64,000 nt of DNA from Aquabacterium sp. (GTDB lineage: Bacteria > Pseudomonadota > Gammaproteobacteria > Burkholderiales > Burkholderiaceae_C): positions 1 to 64,000 of the forward strand of contig NZ_JAQSDR010000027.1 of assembly GCF_029946005.1 (NCBI RefSeq), in the 5' to 3' direction. The translations under genes and the position numbers were made by a program. The stretch's first letter is position 1; each line of letters opens with the position of its first letter. The notes under the pieces were generated by a model. That model ran no database searches, was not told the origin of the DNA, and saw only the letters and a program-made list of their open reading frames with translations. Positions 19,537 to 27,136 of this stretch are shown one piece after another.

Positions 19537-20544
19537 ATGTCTCACCGTGTCAGCCTGACCCAATACCTGATCGAGCAACAGCGCGGCGCCGCGCAGTTGC
19601 CTTCCCAGTTGCGCCTGCTCATCGAAGTGGTCGCGCGTGCTTGCAAGAGCATCGCCATCAGCGTCAACAAAGGCGCCTTGGGTGATGTGCTGGGCACCGC
19701 GGGCAGCGAGAACGTGCAGGGCGAAGTCCAGAAGAAGCTGGACATCATCGCCAACGAAGTGCTGATTGAAGCCAACGAATGGGGCGGCCACCTGGCCGGC
19801 ATGGCGTCTGAAGAAATGGACGACATGCATGCCGTGCCCAACCGCTACCCGCAGGGCGAATACCTGTTGTTGTTCGACCCCCTTGACGGCTCCAGCAACA
19901 TCGATGTGAACGTCAGCATCGGCACCATTTTCTCGGTGCTCAAGCACCAGGGCGGCGATGTCACCAACGACAGCTTCCTGCAACCTGGCACCGACCAGGT
20001 CTGCGCGGGTTACTGTGTGTATGGCCCCCAGACTACCCTGGTGCTGACCGTGGGCAAGGGCGTGGTCATGTTCACGCTGGACCGTGAGCAGGGCGCCTGG
20101 GTGATGACCGACAGCGACGTCAGGATTCCCGAAGACACCAAGGAATTCGCCATCAACATGTCGAACATGCGCCACTGGGCCCCGCCCATGAAGCGCTACA
20201 TCGACGAATGCCTGGAAGGCAAGGACGGCGTGCGCGGCAAGGATTTCAACATGCGCTGGGTGGCCTCCATGGTGGCCGACGTGCACCGCATCCTGACGCG
20301 TGGCGGTATCTTCATGTACCCCTGGGACAAGCGTGAGCCGGGCAAGCCTGGCAAGCTGCGCCTGATGTACGAGGCCAACCCGATGAGCTTTTTGGTGGAG
20401 CAGGCGGGCGGCATGTCGACCAACGGCACGCAGCGCATCATGGAGTTGCAGCCCACGCAATTGCATGAGCGGGTCAGCGTGATGCTGGGCTCGAAGAACG
20501 AAGTGGCGCGGGTGACGCAGTACCACCTGGACCAAGGCGCCTGA
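19537..20544 (+). CDS. fbp: class 1 fructose-1,6-bisphosphatase
   Basis: The 335-residue enzyme hydrolyses fructose-1,6-bisphosphate to fructose-6-phosphate in gluconeogenesis. The metal-binding motif [19 protein letters not shown], the segment [16 protein letters not shown] and the late segment [20 protein letters not shown] are all intact. It follows pepN by 34 bp, an arrangement common in Burkholderiales. Confidence 0.96.
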   Translation: MSHRVSLTQYLIEQQRGAAQLPSQLRLLIEVVARACKSIAISVNKGALGDVLGTAGSENVQGEVQKKLDIIANEVLIEANEWGGHLAGMASEEMDDMHAVPNRYPQGEYLLLFDPLDGSSNIDVNVSIGTIFSVLKHQGGDVTNDSFLQPGTDQVCAGYCVYGPQTTLVLTVGKGVVMFTLDREQGAWVMTDSDVRIPEDTKEFAINMSNMRHWAPPMKRYIDECLEGKDGVRGKDFNMRWVASMVADVHRILTRGGIFMYPWDKREPGKPGKLRLMYEANPMSFLVEQAGGMSTNGTQRIMELQPTQLHERVSVMLGSKNEVARVTQYHLDQGA

Positions 20545-20571
20545 GAAAGTAAGCTGGCTGAAAAGCCATGC

Positions 20572-20577
20572 TAGAAT
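20572..20577 (+). promoter_or_regulatory. possible -10 box for tRNA-Thr
   Basis: TAGAAT lies 13 bp before the first tRNA base, in the short gap after fbp. I see no strong matching -35 box at the right distance, so the call is tentative. Confidence 0.35.
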
Positions 20578-20590
20578 TTTGGTCTGGATT

Positions 20591-20666
20591 GCCGGTGTAG
20601 CTCAGTCGGTAGAGCAGCTCATTCGTAATGAGAAGGTCGGGTGTTCGATTCATCTCTCCGGCACCA
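20591..20666 (+). tRNA. tRNA-Thr (CGT), host of the integrated element
   Basis: A 76-nt tRNA with the D arm GCTCAGTCGGTAGAGC, anticodon loop TTCGTAA (CGT), T loop TTCGATT and encoded CCA. The acceptor stem has a T6-T67 mismatch and the T stem has two G-T pairs. The same bases occur in the attR copy, so the mismatch belongs to the host gene too. Its 3' 49 bases lie within the 69-bp repeat and were supplied by the element. Confidence 0.96.
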
Positions 20667-20686
20667 ATGAAAACAACAACTTAGCC
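20618..20686 (+). repeat. attL, left 69-bp direct repeat of the integrated element
   Basis: This stretch runs from the anticodon stem of tRNA-Thr to 20 bp past the CCA end. It is identical over 69 bases to 33626-33694. A tRNA 3' end repeated at both ends of a segment that carries an integrase gene is the standard mark of tyrosine-integrase insertion. Confidence 0.96.
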
Positions 20687-20715
20687 CAGCCCACAAGGTT
20701 GGGCTTCTTTGTTTC
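20683..20715 (+). terminator. terminator after tRNA-Thr (element-side version)
   Basis: AGCCCAGCC pairs with GGTTGGGCT round a CACAA loop and is followed by TCTTTGTTT. The first four stem bases belong to the 69-bp repeat and the rest to the element, so the element brings its own terminator for the rebuilt tRNA. The host version lies at 33691-33718. Confidence 0.82.
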
Positions 20716-20724
20716 TGGGGTTCA

Positions 20725-20743
20725 TGTAGCCACCATGTAGCCA
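20725..20743 (+). promoter_or_regulatory. putative integrase arm-type site, left
   Basis: TGTAGCCACCATGTAGCCA holds two TGTAGCCA units 11 bp apart, about one helical turn. The same 19 bases, same orientation, occur at 33480-33498 near the other end. A pair of short direct repeats just inside each att core is typical of arm-binding sites for the N-terminal domain of lambda-type integrases. Function is inferred. Confidence 0.65.
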
Positions 20744-20855
20744 AGATCCCCGAATAAACGAGCCATAAAAGAACAAGCGATTCCACAGCCCGGGCGAGTG
20801 AATCCATCAAGCGAGCGACATCTGTCACCTGTGCGCCGCCGAGAGTCAGCAGTAC

Positions 20856-21197
20856 ATGAAGCCTTCCCCCAAGAAGCACAAAGGCAACAACAACCAGGTC
20901 ATCCTGGGCGAGGATTGGCGCCGCTTTGCCTTTCCACGTGATGACCTGGAGTTCCTGGGCACCATCCGGCGCGGCATTGAGATCGGAGCGCTGGCCAAAG
21001 ACCCGGACGGCAACTACCTGCAGGTCAATGGCGACATGCGCCAGACCCTGAACAAGAGCCGGATCGAGAGCCTGCTGCGGTCTGCCAAGCCGGCCATCGT
21101 GCGGGCGCCGGTGGTGCGCCAGCCGACCACCGAGCAACGCGCGGCCGTCGTGGTGACGGTCAAGAAGCGGCGTGTTGTTGTACCAGGGGCCTCATGA
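20856..21197 (+). CDS. hypothetical protein of the element
   Basis: A 113-residue protein, basic at both ends (MKPSPKKHKG and VKKRRVVVPGAS), with a middle segment EIGALAKDPDGNYLQVNGD followed by LNKSRIESLLRSAKPA. The GNYLQVNGD...LNKSRIE pattern looks like a small nucleic-acid-associated or regulatory protein, but I cannot assign a family. It is one of the few plus-strand genes of the element, located next to attL. Confidence 0.6.
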   Translation: MKPSPKKHKGNNNQVILGEDWRRFAFPRDDLEFLGTIRRGIEIGALAKDPDGNYLQVNGDMRQTLNKSRIESLLRSAKPAIVRAPVVRQPTTEQRAAVVVTVKKRRVVVPGAS

Positions 21198-21344
21198 GCC
21201 CCTTCTGAGCGGCCCTTGGGACTCTTGGGGCATTGTCTGGGCCGACTGATGCCTGTCGTTGACTTGAGTTGAGTAAGCCTGGTGGATTTGGCGCTAACTT
21301 CGGCGCCAACCACTGGCGGTCAGGACTTGATAATCCGCATCACG

Positions 21345-21647
21345 ATGCCATCACCTTCAATCCCGTCACCAGATAGTGCAGCGGCCCCTCTGGTCGAGAA
21401 CTCACCAGAGGCGACATTGCGTCGATCGCTGAATCAGGACTTGGAGCAAAGGCGCGCGCTGGGGGCGCCACTCTTGCGCGATCAGCTGTCCTGCGTGCCC
21501 TTCTACGCGAAGAGGGCAGCACAGCAGGAGGCCGAGACGGGCGATCCGATGGCCTACTGGAACGAATTGTGGGGATCAACTCCCAATTCAGGTCGCAGAC
21601 CAAGCGCCCCTTCTACCGCACCGATACCAGACCCGGACCTACTTTGA
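21345..21647 (+). CDS. hypothetical protein of the element
   Basis: About 100 residues from the ATG at 21345 (MPSPSIPSPDSAA); the open frame starts at 21282. It is rich in Pro, Ser, Ala and Glu, with LRRSLNQDLEQRRALGAPLLRDQL and FYAKRAAQQEAETGDPMAYWNELWG. I recognise no domain. Reading frame and codon use are acceptable but the evidence that it is expressed is weak. Confidence 0.42.
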   Translation: MPSPSIPSPDSAAAPLVENSPEATLRRSLNQDLEQRRALGAPLLRDQLSCVPFYAKRAAQQEAETGDPMAYWNELWGSTPNSGRRPSAPSTAPIPDPDLL

Positions 21648-21699
21648 TGGCCTGGCTCGGAGGGGCGCCATGTCATTTTGTTCAGCGGTGCAAGCATCG

Positions 21700-22506
21700 C
21701 TACCAGCAGTTGACTTGAGAGTTGCCGGTGACTTGGCAGCGCTTGCCATCACGTCGAGTGAGGTTGCCGGTGACGCCGCGGTCATACCTGTTCCCCGCAC
21801 TGTCCGTGCAAGAAAACTGGTTGCAATGGGTGATGGATTTGGGTCCGCTGTTCATTGCGGCGGCAGCGATCGCGTGGCGGCGCTCCCTCTCGTTTTCCTC
21901 ATCAGCCGCGCGCTGAGCACGGATCTGCCTGTCGATCAGCATCCGGTCCTGTTCGCGATTTGATGATGCTGTCGAATGAATGGTTTCAGCAGCAGCTCGG
22001 GCGGCTTGGCGGCTACCGGCCGTCAGGTTGCCCTGTGCCGCCTGGCTTTCTTTGACGCGCTGCCAGTCCTGCGAGGTGTAGCTCCCGCCTTCTTTGGAGC
22101 AAGAACGTGCACGCCGAATTTCTGCTCGCAGAAACTCCAGTTCATCGCGCTTGTCTTTGCTCCGATATGCAATGCTGTTGGCCGAAGTCTCAAGGTTTTT
22201 GATGGCCTGCTCGGTTGGGCAAACGGTGCTTTGTCCGTTCTGGGGGTAGTTGCGAGGTGCTGGCTCCGACTGTGACTGGCCATATAGCGCTTCGTCACGT
22301 TCCTCTTGAGCCATTCTTACCTGCCTTCGGCCGCCAGAGGCATCAATCGTATTTGACTGAAGCAGCCTGGGATCGACGGACTTGGCCTGAAATTCACAAG
22401 GTGAGTCGGAATAGGCACTGCGCCCCTGAGCATCCTTGCATTTGTAGACTTGGGCATTTGCTGCGACTACAAAAAAGCTCAGTATCAAGATCAGGATTGC
22501 TCTCAC
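21700..22506 (-). CDS. DUF4124 domain-containing exported protein
   Basis: The GTG at 22506 was chosen because AAGGGG lies just upstream and it gives a signal peptide (MRAILILILSFFVVAANA). The mature N-terminus QVYKCKDAQGRSAYSDSPC is a DUF4124 domain, normally found in periplasmic proteins. The rest is a charged helical region (residues about 80-225) and a Cys-containing tail: CNQFSCTDSAGNRYDRG and RRDGKRCQV near the C-terminus. An exported host-type protein within a phage-like element could be a cargo gene; its function is unknown. Confidence 0.78.
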   Translation of the reverse strand: MRAILILILSFFVVAANAQVYKCKDAQGRSAYSDSPCEFQAKSVDPRLLQSNTIDASGGRRQVRMAQEERDEALYGQSQSEPAPRNYPQNGQSTVCPTEQAIKNLETSANSIAYRSKDKRDELEFLRAEIRRARSCSKEGGSYTSQDWQRVKESQAAQGNLTAGSRQAARAAAETIHSTASSNREQDRMLIDRQIRAQRAADEENERERRHAIAAAAMNSGPKSITHCNQFSCTDSAGNRYDRGVTGNLTRRDGKRCQVTGNSQVNCW

Positions 22507-22711
22507 TTCCCACCCCTTCAAATATTGAGCGGACAGTATGCCCTGCGACTCACTGTGCCAAGAGCGCACGCCGAGCGTTCCAATTCCAGCTCGCTGCGTT
22601 GACCCCGCAGGCATTGTTTCTGTGCGTACTTGGTGCGTACCGGCTTCATGCGTACCAAGAAATACAGGCCAAGGCTTTGGCTTTATTGTAGCTCCTGAGG
22701 GCCACTCAGAA

Positions 22712-22770
22712 GCGATGGTTACGGCGATGGTTACGTGTTAACCGGCCTGTTAACCAGGGCCTTGTTAACC
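22712..22770. repeat. short intergenic repeat cluster
   Basis: Two copies of GCGATGGTTAC 12 bp apart (22712 and 22724) run into three copies of TGTTAACC at 22736, 22748 and 22763. GTTAAC is a palindrome. The cluster lies in the 425-bp gene-free stretch between the DUF4124 gene and the large virion-like gene. It could be an operator or protein-binding array. I see no convincing gene in that stretch. Confidence 0.55.
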
Positions 22771-22931
22771 AGTTTTCGGCCTACCCCGAGGCTTCGTGAT
22801 CGCGCCCTGAATGTCAGGTTTTGTCAGGTTGTCGCGCGGCGGCTTGGAAGTAGGTTTTGTAGCTGTGGGCAGTAGATCACCACACAGCATCAGGCTCATA
22901 CATGGAGCCCATTTTTTTGCAGCCTGCCTAC

Positions 22932-25070
22932 CTATTCTGGGATCCACTGGGTGCCGTCCCAAACAGCCGTATCGCCTTTGACCGTGGATCGCAAGCCTAC
23001 AGGGCGTTTGGCCTGGGCCTGTTGCGGGCTGTCCAAGCGCTTCACTTCGCCAGTGTGTTCGTTGACGGCGGCCAGCACGCCCTCGGTCTTGTTGCCCATG
23101 GCATCGGTGCCACCTTGCAGGGCAATGGCCTTCCATGAGCCGCCGGCATCCTTGCCTGACAGGTCTTGAATGCGCTTGACGATGGCGGCCTTCTGCTCGG
23201 GCGTCTTGGCCGAGTCGTACTGCGCCTGCAACTGCTCTTGCCGTGCGGCTGCACGCGACTGGAAGCCCTGGGCGGTTCGATCCAGGTCCAGGCGACCATT
23301 GGCAATCTGGTTGGCGGCCCCTGCACGGCGGTTGTCGCCAGACTCGCGCATGACCGTGCGGGCCGTTTCGCCGGTGTCGCGCATGGCAGTGCGCCCGGTC
23401 TCGCCAGCATCACGGACGTTAGTGCGCTGGTTCTCGCCCGCCTCGCGCATCCCCAAGCCTTGCAACTGGGTGGCATCGCCTTGCATAGCGGTCATGGCCT
23501 GCATGGCGGCGGCACGCACACGCGAGTTGGTGCTGTTCAAACCGTCGCGGATGGCGGTCTGGGCATTCGATTGGGCCACCTGGGCACGGAACTTGTCAGC
23601 GCTGGCCGGTCCACCAACACCCCCGCCATTGATGCCGATGGCACCGCCAGGCTGGAAGCCTGCGGCCGGGGCGCTCGGGTTGGCCTGGGCCTCGGCGGCG
23701 TAGCGATCGGACAGGCCCTGAGCTGCACCCTGGCTTTGTGCGCTGGGCCGGCCGCCGCCAGCACCAGACGTGCGGCCGTTGACGGTGAAGCCCTGGGTGA
23801 TGTCCTGGCCGGAATAGGAGTTCCCCACCCGGGTGACATTGTTGGCATCGTTAGGTGCTGGCAGCGCACCGCCGGCCGTGAAGCCACGGGATGAACCGGT
23901 GTTCAAGGTGGCGCGCAAGGCATTGAATGATGGGTCGCTGGGGATCTGGCCAGGCGTTGCTGGTCCAGCCGCTACGGACCCAATGGCTGGAGCCGCAGCA
24001 CTTGGAGGGATTGCGCGATCGGCGGGCGCTCGCGGGTCAGATCCAAGGGCAGCTCGGCCGGACTCGATCATCTTGTCGGCACCAAGATAGCCAGCCAGCC
24101 CACCAGCAATGCCGCCAATCGCAGTGCCGACAACTGGAACGACGCTTCCAAGCGTTGCGCCAGCGGCAGCGCCCAGTCCGGCTGCACCCAGGCGCCCGGC
24201 GCCTTGAGCTGCTTGAGTTGCGACGTCGAGGCCCGAAGCGTTTGGGTCCAGTGCGACCTTGGCGACGTCAAAGCCTTCGCTGGCCACCGCCAGTGGTGCA
24301 GCCAGTCGGCCAGCCTTGCTCAGCGCGCTCGCGCCAACACGACCAACAGCGCCCGCAGCCTTGGATACCGTGCTGGGCGCTCTGGCACCAGCGTCTGGGC
24401 TGATACCAGTGAATGCCTTGAATCCCTGCCCCAGGCGACCAGAGGCATTGGCCGCAAAGCCTGCTGGTCTGCCGACGCCAGGGCTCGCGGGCTCAATGGA
24501 TGGGGGCGCCGTAGTCGGGCCAGCAGCAGCACCGCCAGGTGCCCGCGCTGCGCGAAGTTCAGCAATGCGCTCGGTCGATACGTTGGGATTGCCTTGGCTC
24601 GGCATCCGGTTGAATGTTCGCTCATCCTGAGGCATCCAGGGGCGCTCAGAAACATGGAGTCCTGATACCGGGCCGCCATTGGCAAAGAACATCTGTGGCT
24701 TGAAGCCCCGGGGCTCGGGCACCGGCGTGTGGGTGGCGCCCTTCATCTGCTCCAGCGCCTGCACGCCGACCGCATGGACCTGCTCGGGTGGAATGGAGAA
24801 CTCGCCGTTGCTCAGGTTCACCGGCACCTTGCCGCCGCCCATCTTCTCCAGCTCTTCCTCGCCAATCTGTGCGGTGGAGTCGGCCGGCATGATGAACGTG
24901 CCTTCTGGCACTTCGGTTTCGATGGAGTCGGATGTGCCAGTGCCGGGGCCTCGGACGGGACCGGCCGTTGTCTTGTTCCGACCTTGGCCTGGGGCGAAGC
25001 CTCGCACGGCAGAGTGCTTGGCGGCCTGCTGTAGCGCCTGCTGTGCTGCCGCTGAATTGAATCCGTACAT
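22932..25070 (-). CDS. large phage virion-associated (internal/ejection-like) protein
   Basis: The 712-residue protein is very rich in Ala, Gly, Gln and Arg. Near residue 80, VNLSNGEFSIPPEQV resembles the N-G-E-[YF]-V-I-P motif of structural proteins in Burkholderia podovirus-like phages. Residues about 285-340 form a glycine-zipper-like hydrophobic stretch (GLGAAAGATLGSVVPVVG, GGIAGGLAGYLG) that could insert in a membrane. Four 11-residue repeats lie at about 541-584, followed by a coiled-coil-like region (ARQEQLQAQYDSAKTPEQKAAIVKRI). This layout suggests an internal or DNA-ejection protein. It is the only virion-type gene seen in the element. Confidence 0.6.
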   Translation of the reverse strand: MYGFNSAAAQQALQQAAKHSAVRGFAPGQGRNKTTAGPVRGPGTGTSDSIETEVPEGTFIMPADSTAQIGEEELEKMGGGKVPVNLSNGEFSIPPEQVHAVGVQALEQMKGATHTPVPEPRGFKPQMFFANGGPVSGLHVSERPWMPQDERTFNRMPSQGNPNVSTERIAELRAARAPGGAAAGPTTAPPSIEPASPGVGRPAGFAANASGRLGQGFKAFTGISPDAGARAPSTVSKAAGAVGRVGASALSKAGRLAAPLAVASEGFDVAKVALDPNASGLDVATQAAQGAGRLGAAGLGAAAGATLGSVVPVVGTAIGGIAGGLAGYLGADKMIESGRAALGSDPRAPADRAIPPSAAAPAIGSVAAGPATPGQIPSDPSFNALRATLNTGSSRGFTAGGALPAPNDANNVTRVGNSYSGQDITQGFTVNGRTSGAGGGRPSAQSQGAAQGLSDRYAAEAQANPSAPAAGFQPGGAIGINGGGVGGPASADKFRAQVAQSNAQTAIRDGLNSTNSRVRAAAMQAMTAMQGDATQLQGLGMREAGENQRTNVRDAGETGRTAMRDTGETARTVMRESGDNRRAGAANQIANGRLDLDRTAQGFQSRAAARQEQLQAQYDSAKTPEQKAAIVKRIQDLSGKDAGGSWKAIALQGGTDAMGNKTEGVLAAVNEHTGEVKRLDSPQQAQAKRPVGLRSTVKGDTAVWDGTQWIPE

Positions 25071-25238
25071 GGCTTGTCCTTAAAAATCGCGTACCGCGAT
25101 TCTTCGTGCCGGGGCCGGTGTCAGCAAACCCTACAGGCCCTGACCTGGATGTGTTTGCCTCTTGCCCCGATATCAGGTTTTCTAAGGTTGCGACACTCGA
25201 TTCAGGGCTCTCATGCGCGCGCGTATCGGGAAAGAAAG

Positions 25239-25772
25239 TCAGCCCGTCATCGTCTTGTCCGTCAGCAAGGCTTCTTTGATGGCGCGGGCCACCTCGGCGC
25301 CAATGGCCACAGCTTCCCGGCCAGCTTGAATGCTGGCGAACTCCATTGCATGACCTGCCAGTGCTCGCCCCAGCATTCGCGCTTCTCTGGGCGTCAAGTC
25401 CATGCATTCGTCACCGATCTCCAGCTTCACCCAGCCCCAAGGCAGCATGGTCGTGGTGATGGCCCGCGCTGGCGGTGGAATGTCGTTTGGCATGAAGACA
25501 CCGGCCATCACGCGGCGCACCCGTTCATCGTCTACCAGGGCGGCAATGCGGTCGTCAACGATGGTCATCTTGAGCCCCGTCACCTGGACCAGTGCCTCCC
25601 GGGTAACGACTTGCTCGGCGGCGTGAAGGTCCACCACGGCGTCGAAGACAATCTGCGAAGTGCTGCGCTTGGGCTGGGTGTTGTGAGTCATGGTGTTGGC
25701 ACTATCAATAAGAGGGACGAATTGAATGGTGTTCGGGGCCTGAAGGCATTCGTGTTCTAAGGGTGGTTTCAT
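25239..25772 (-). CDS. hypothetical phage-type protein with winged-helix-like N-terminus
   Basis: The 177-residue product has a segment STSQIVFDAVVDLHAAEQVVTREALVQVTGLKMTIVDDRIAALVDDERVRRV that reads like a winged-helix domain. A second half follows with MDLTPREARMLGRALAGHAMEFASIQ. I cannot name the family. Its ATG overlaps the dnaB stop in an ATGA arrangement (25769-25772), suggesting coupling; a second start at 25691 (MTHNTQPKR) is possible. It is the last gene of the replication operon. Confidence 0.65.
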   Translation of the reverse strand: MKPPLEHECLQAPNTIQFVPLIDSANTMTHNTQPKRSTSQIVFDAVVDLHAAEQVVTREALVQVTGLKMTIVDDRIAALVDDERVRRVMAGVFMPNDIPPPARAITTTMLPWGWVKLEIGDECMDLTPREARMLGRALAGHAMEFASIQAGREAVAIGAEVARAIKEALLTDKTMTG

Positions 25773-27136
25773 AACCCCGTGTCATGTGGCTTGCGTGGGT
25801 TGGTGGTCGGCTGCTGTGAAACATCCATGTCGCATTCGCCCCAACGCTGATAGGCCCCATCGAAGCGCAGCGCTATGCGGTCTTTCTTGCCCTGGCGGTT
25901 CTTGGCCAGGATGGCAACCAAGAGTTGGGCGCCGTTGTCCAGCTCGCCTTTGGGGTGAAGCAGCAGCACCACATCAGCGTCTTCCTCGATCGCCCCTGAC
26001 TCTTTCAAGTCGGCAAGCGTCGGCTCCCGGTCGGCCTTGGCCACGTCGCGATTGATCTGGCTCAGCACCACCACGCAGATGTCCAGCTCCTTGGCCAGGG
26101 TCTTCAGGCCACGACTGATTTCTTCGATCTGGTGATGCCGACTGGCCTTCGGGTTGGTGGCTGCGCAGAGCTGCAGGTAGTCCAGCACCAGCACATCCAG
26201 GCCGCGCCGGGCTTTGACCATCTGGGCCTTGGATCGGATGGCCAGCAGGGTCAGCGCTGGTTGGTCATCGATCTCAAGGGATAGCGTTCTGGCCATCTCT
26301 GTGGCGTCCACCACGCGGTGCCACGTCTCGTGGTCATCTGGCGGGATGCCGGTGGCCAGGGTTTCGAGCGGGATCCGGCCAAGGTTGGCCGTGATGCGGT
26401 CGGTCAGGTCGCCGCGCGGCATTTCCTGGCTCAGCACCAGCACTCGGTGGTGGTCGCCCGCCACGTTCAGGCCGATCTGAACCCCCAGCGAAGTCTTGCC
26501 AATGCTGGGGCGAGCCGCGATCACGACTACCCGGCCACGTTGCAGACCCCCACCAAGAGCCCTATCCAGTCGTGGGAGACGCGTTCTCATGCCGGGTGCC
26601 ACAGTGCCATTGCCCATGGCTTCCCAGCGCTCTGTGCGGGCGGTGATCGATTCGAGCAGGTTGACCGGTGCACTGCGGGCGTCCCGGCGCTGCAGTGCCA
26701 TCAGCAGCGACTGCGCCCGGTCGAGTAGCACGGCGGGCTCGCCAGCCTCCCGGGCCAGGGCCTGTACTTGGTCGCCGGCAGCCAGCAGCGCACGGCGTTG
26801 GGCCATATCGACCACGATGGCGGCGTATTGGCGCACATGGGCCGTGCTGAACACGCTTGCGGCCATCGCATGGAGGTAGGCCATGCCACCGCAGGCTTCG
26901 GCCTTATCGCCAAGGGCGGTGGCCACGGTGATGACGTCGGCGGGCTTGCCGGCAGTGATCAGGGCAGAGGTGACCGTCCAGATCTGACCATGCGCGGCGT
27001 TGTAGAACTGGTCGGCCTTGATGTTGGTGTCGGTCAAGCGATGGGCGGCGCTGTTGTCCAGCAGCACGCAGCCCAGCACCGCCTGTTCAGCCTCGACGGA
27101 CCATGGCACCGGTGGGAGTTCGTTGTGCTCGCTCAT
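25769..27136 (-). CDS. replicative DNA helicase, DnaB family (phage type)
   Basis: The 455-residue helicase has the DnaB N-terminal domain (PWSVEAEQAVLGCVLLDNSAAHRL), the Walker A loop ARPSIGKTSLGVQIG near residue 210, Walker B DVLVLDYLQL and the conserved LSQINRDV...SGAIEEDADVVLLLH segment. It would unwind DNA at the element's fork. It overlaps the upstream initiator gene by 4 bp (27133-27136), an O-then-helicase order like that of lambdoid phages, although here the helicase is a DnaB homologue rather than a P-type loader. Confidence 0.93.
   Translation of the reverse strand: MSEHNELPPVPWSVEAEQAVLGCVLLDNSAAHRLTDTNIKADQFYNAAHGQIWTVTSALITAGKPADVITVATALGDKAEACGGMAYLHAMAASVFSTAHVRQYAAIVVDMAQRRALLAAGDQVQALAREAGEPAVLLDRAQSLLMALQRRDARSAPVNLLESITARTERWEAMGNGTVAPGMRTRLPRLDRALGGGLQRGRVVVIAARPSIGKTSLGVQIGLNVAGDHHRVLVLSQEMPRGDLTDRITANLGRIPLETLATGIPPDDHETWHRVVDATEMARTLSLEIDDQPALTLLAIRSKAQMVKARRGLDVLVLDYLQLCAATNPKASRHHQIEEISRGLKTLAKELDICVVVLSQINRDVAKADREPTLADLKESGAIEEDADVVLLLHPKGELDNGAQLLVAILAKNRQGKKDRIALRFDGAYQRWGECDMDVSQQPTTNPRKPHDTGL

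Noticed and set aside
22538-22741. 67-codon plus-strand open frame in the element's gene-free stretch
   Set aside because: No ribosome site, no recognisable domain, Cys/Pro-rich composition and overlap with the leader of the DUF4124 gene.
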